From contig NZ_JACSPV010000012.1 in the NCBI RefSeq assembly GCF_014836955.1, forward strand, positions 1 to 64,000: DNA of 64,000 nucleotides, in the 5' to 3' direction. Below are positions 63,116-64,000 of this stretch, piece by piece (within the stretch, counting starts at the first letter, position 1; each line of letters opens with the position of its first letter). This DNA is from Bacillus norwichensis (GTDB taxonomy: Bacteria; Bacillota; Bacilli; Bacillales; Bacillaceae_C). The translations under genes and the position numbers were made by a program. The notes below the pieces were generated by a model, which did not search any database, was not told the origin of the DNA, and worked only from the letters and a program-made list of their open reading frames with translations.

Positions 63116-64000
63116 ATGGATAAGAAAGTAGTTGACTTCGGTTCACGTAAGGCTACCGAACTGGAGTGGAGGAAATATACAAAGTTTGGTCTGTTATTGA
63201 TTATTCTAGTTGCACTTCTTATGATTTTTCTTTCCAGCCTATTTATTGTAAAAGAAGGGGAGTTCAAGGTTATTCGCCAGTTTGGTGAGGTGGTTCGCAT
63301 CAAAACAGAACCTGGGCTTGCCATGAAAGTACCATTTATTCAAAGTGTTTCAACCCTTCCCAAATATCAAATGACGTACGATGTTTCACAGGCGGAGATT
63401 AATACGAAAGATAAGAAACGGATGATTATCGATAATTACGCGCTATGGAAAATCGTGGACCCGAAAAAGATGATATCCAATGCACGTTCAGTAGAAAATG
63501 CTGAATCAAGAATGGAGGAATTCATTTATTCCGTTGTCAGGACGGAACTGGGGCAGCTGAACTATGATGAAATTATCAATGATGAAAAATCCTCGCGTGG
63601 AAGCCTGAATGATAGAGTGACGGAAAAAGTCAATGAATTGCTGTCCCAAGACGAATACGGAGTCATTGTTACAGACGTTCGAATGAAACGTACAGATTTA
63701 CCGAATGAGAACGAAAACTCAGTTTACACTCGGATGATTTCCGAACGTGAATCAACGGCCCAGGAATATTTGTCACGAGGAGACGCGGAGAAAAATAGGA
63801 TCACTGCAATAACTGACCAGAAAGTAAGGGAAATGCTTTCTAAAGCACAGGCTGATGCTGAAGTGATCCGCTCTGAAGGTGAAGGGCAGGCAGCAAAAAT
63901 CTACAACGACTCTTTTTCAAAAGATCGTGAATTCTATCAGCTTTTCCGTACCTTGGAATCCTATAAAAAGACAATTGGCGAGGACACCGTTATTGTTCTC
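63116..64000 (+). CDS. hflC: FtsH protease modulator HflC (partial, cut by window end)
   Basis: The gene starts directly after the hflK stop codon with SD GGAGGGGG and runs off the window after 295 codons. The visible part has one N-terminal membrane helix (about residues 24-46), the SPFH domain (VKEGEFKVIRQFGEVVRIKTEPGLAMKVPFIQSV), the DVRMKRTDLP segment and the coiled-coil AQADAEVIRSEGEGQAAKIYNDSF region typical of HflC. Only a small C-terminal part should be missing. Confidence 0.92.
   Translation, partial: MDKKVVDFGSRKATELEWRKYTKFGLLLIILVALLMIFLSSLFIVKEGEFKVIRQFGEVVRIKTEPGLAMKVPFIQSVSTLPKYQMTYDVSQAEINTKDKKRMIIDNYALWKIVDPKKMISNARSVENAESRMEEFIYSVVRTELGQLNYDEIINDEKSSRGSLNDRVTEKVNELLSQDEYGVIVTDVRMKRTDLPNENENSVYTRMISERESTAQEYLSRGDAEKNRITAITDQKVREMLSKAQADAEVIRSEGEGQAAKIYNDSFSKDREFYQLFRTLESYKKTIGEDTVIVL

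Overview
This window is a chromosomal core segment of a spore-forming Bacillaceae bacterium. Gene order largely follows the Bacillus subtilis rpsD-ezrA-nifZ-thiI-sspA-nadK-sppA-ytfJ-tpx-ackA-argGH and ytkL-nrnA-dnaE-accDA-pfkA-pyk-citZ-icd-mdh region. Sporulation markers (a small acid-soluble spore protein, a GerW-type YtfJ, YtrH/YtrI, YtvI), strong SD sequences, TTG/GTG starts and low-to-moderate GC support this. Details such as hflKC after mdh and an extra PEP-utilising domain on pyruvate kinase suggest a relative outside the B. subtilis group (Mesobacillus/Cytobacillus-like; the genus is a guess). No rRNA, tRNA, CRISPR array, prophage or intact transposase was seen.

Layout. 1-4300: rpsD (minus) with a strong sigma-A promoter and a leader of about 185 nt, then refZ and ezrA. 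4500-7200: nifZ-thiI (sulfur transfer to tRNA/thiamine) and an alpha/beta SASP gene. 7300-21500: an acyl-CoA synthetase, RarD-type permease, nadK, sppA-yteJ, ytfI-ytfJ, tpx, ytxK-ackA, an EcsC-family gene, moaB and argGH. argG has a clear promoter overlapped by an ARG box, plus a second box downstream. 21500-40100: an accessory block with no counterpart at this place in B. subtilis as far as I recall. It holds uspA, a polar amino-acid ABC importer with a perfect ARG-box match (so probably arginine), and a 938-aa NTPase/TPR/SARP-BTAD regulator divergent from an aldehyde dehydrogenase and a class III aminotransferase. An APC permease with a perfect cre match, a PucR regulator, methylmalonate/malonate-semialdehyde dehydrogenase, a second class III aminotransferase, alanine dehydrogenase and an M24 peptidase complete it. 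40200-64000: ytkL, a small membrane protein, ytoI, ytpI, nrnA, ytrI/ytrH, dnaE, the malic enzyme, accDA, pfkA-pyk, fxsA, ytvI, ytwI, citZ-icd-mdh, a MaoC-like protein and hflK-hflC (hflC runs off the end).

How genes work together. The accessory block reads as a catabolic module for an omega-amino compound. Import by the APC permease, transamination to pyruvate and aldehyde oxidation would yield beta-alanine or a similar acid. A second transamination gives malonate semialdehyde, MmsA converts it to acetyl-CoA, and Ald regenerates pyruvate from alanine. The eastern third is central metabolism: acetyl-CoA carboxylase, lower glycolysis and the citrate synthase branch of the TCA cycle.

Non-coding structure is unusually rich. 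There is a ten-unit array with an exact 20-bp period between ald and the M24 peptidase, three diverged copies of an interspersed element beginning with AGAAGTCTCCCAC, two GGGGTCTGACCCC inverted-repeat elements, a nested inverted repeat after accA, and decayed repeat-like sequence after refZ and the acyl-CoA synthetase. Two protein oddities stand out: a thiol peroxidase with no resolving cysteine and a DnaE whose PHP domain has lost both N-terminal histidines.
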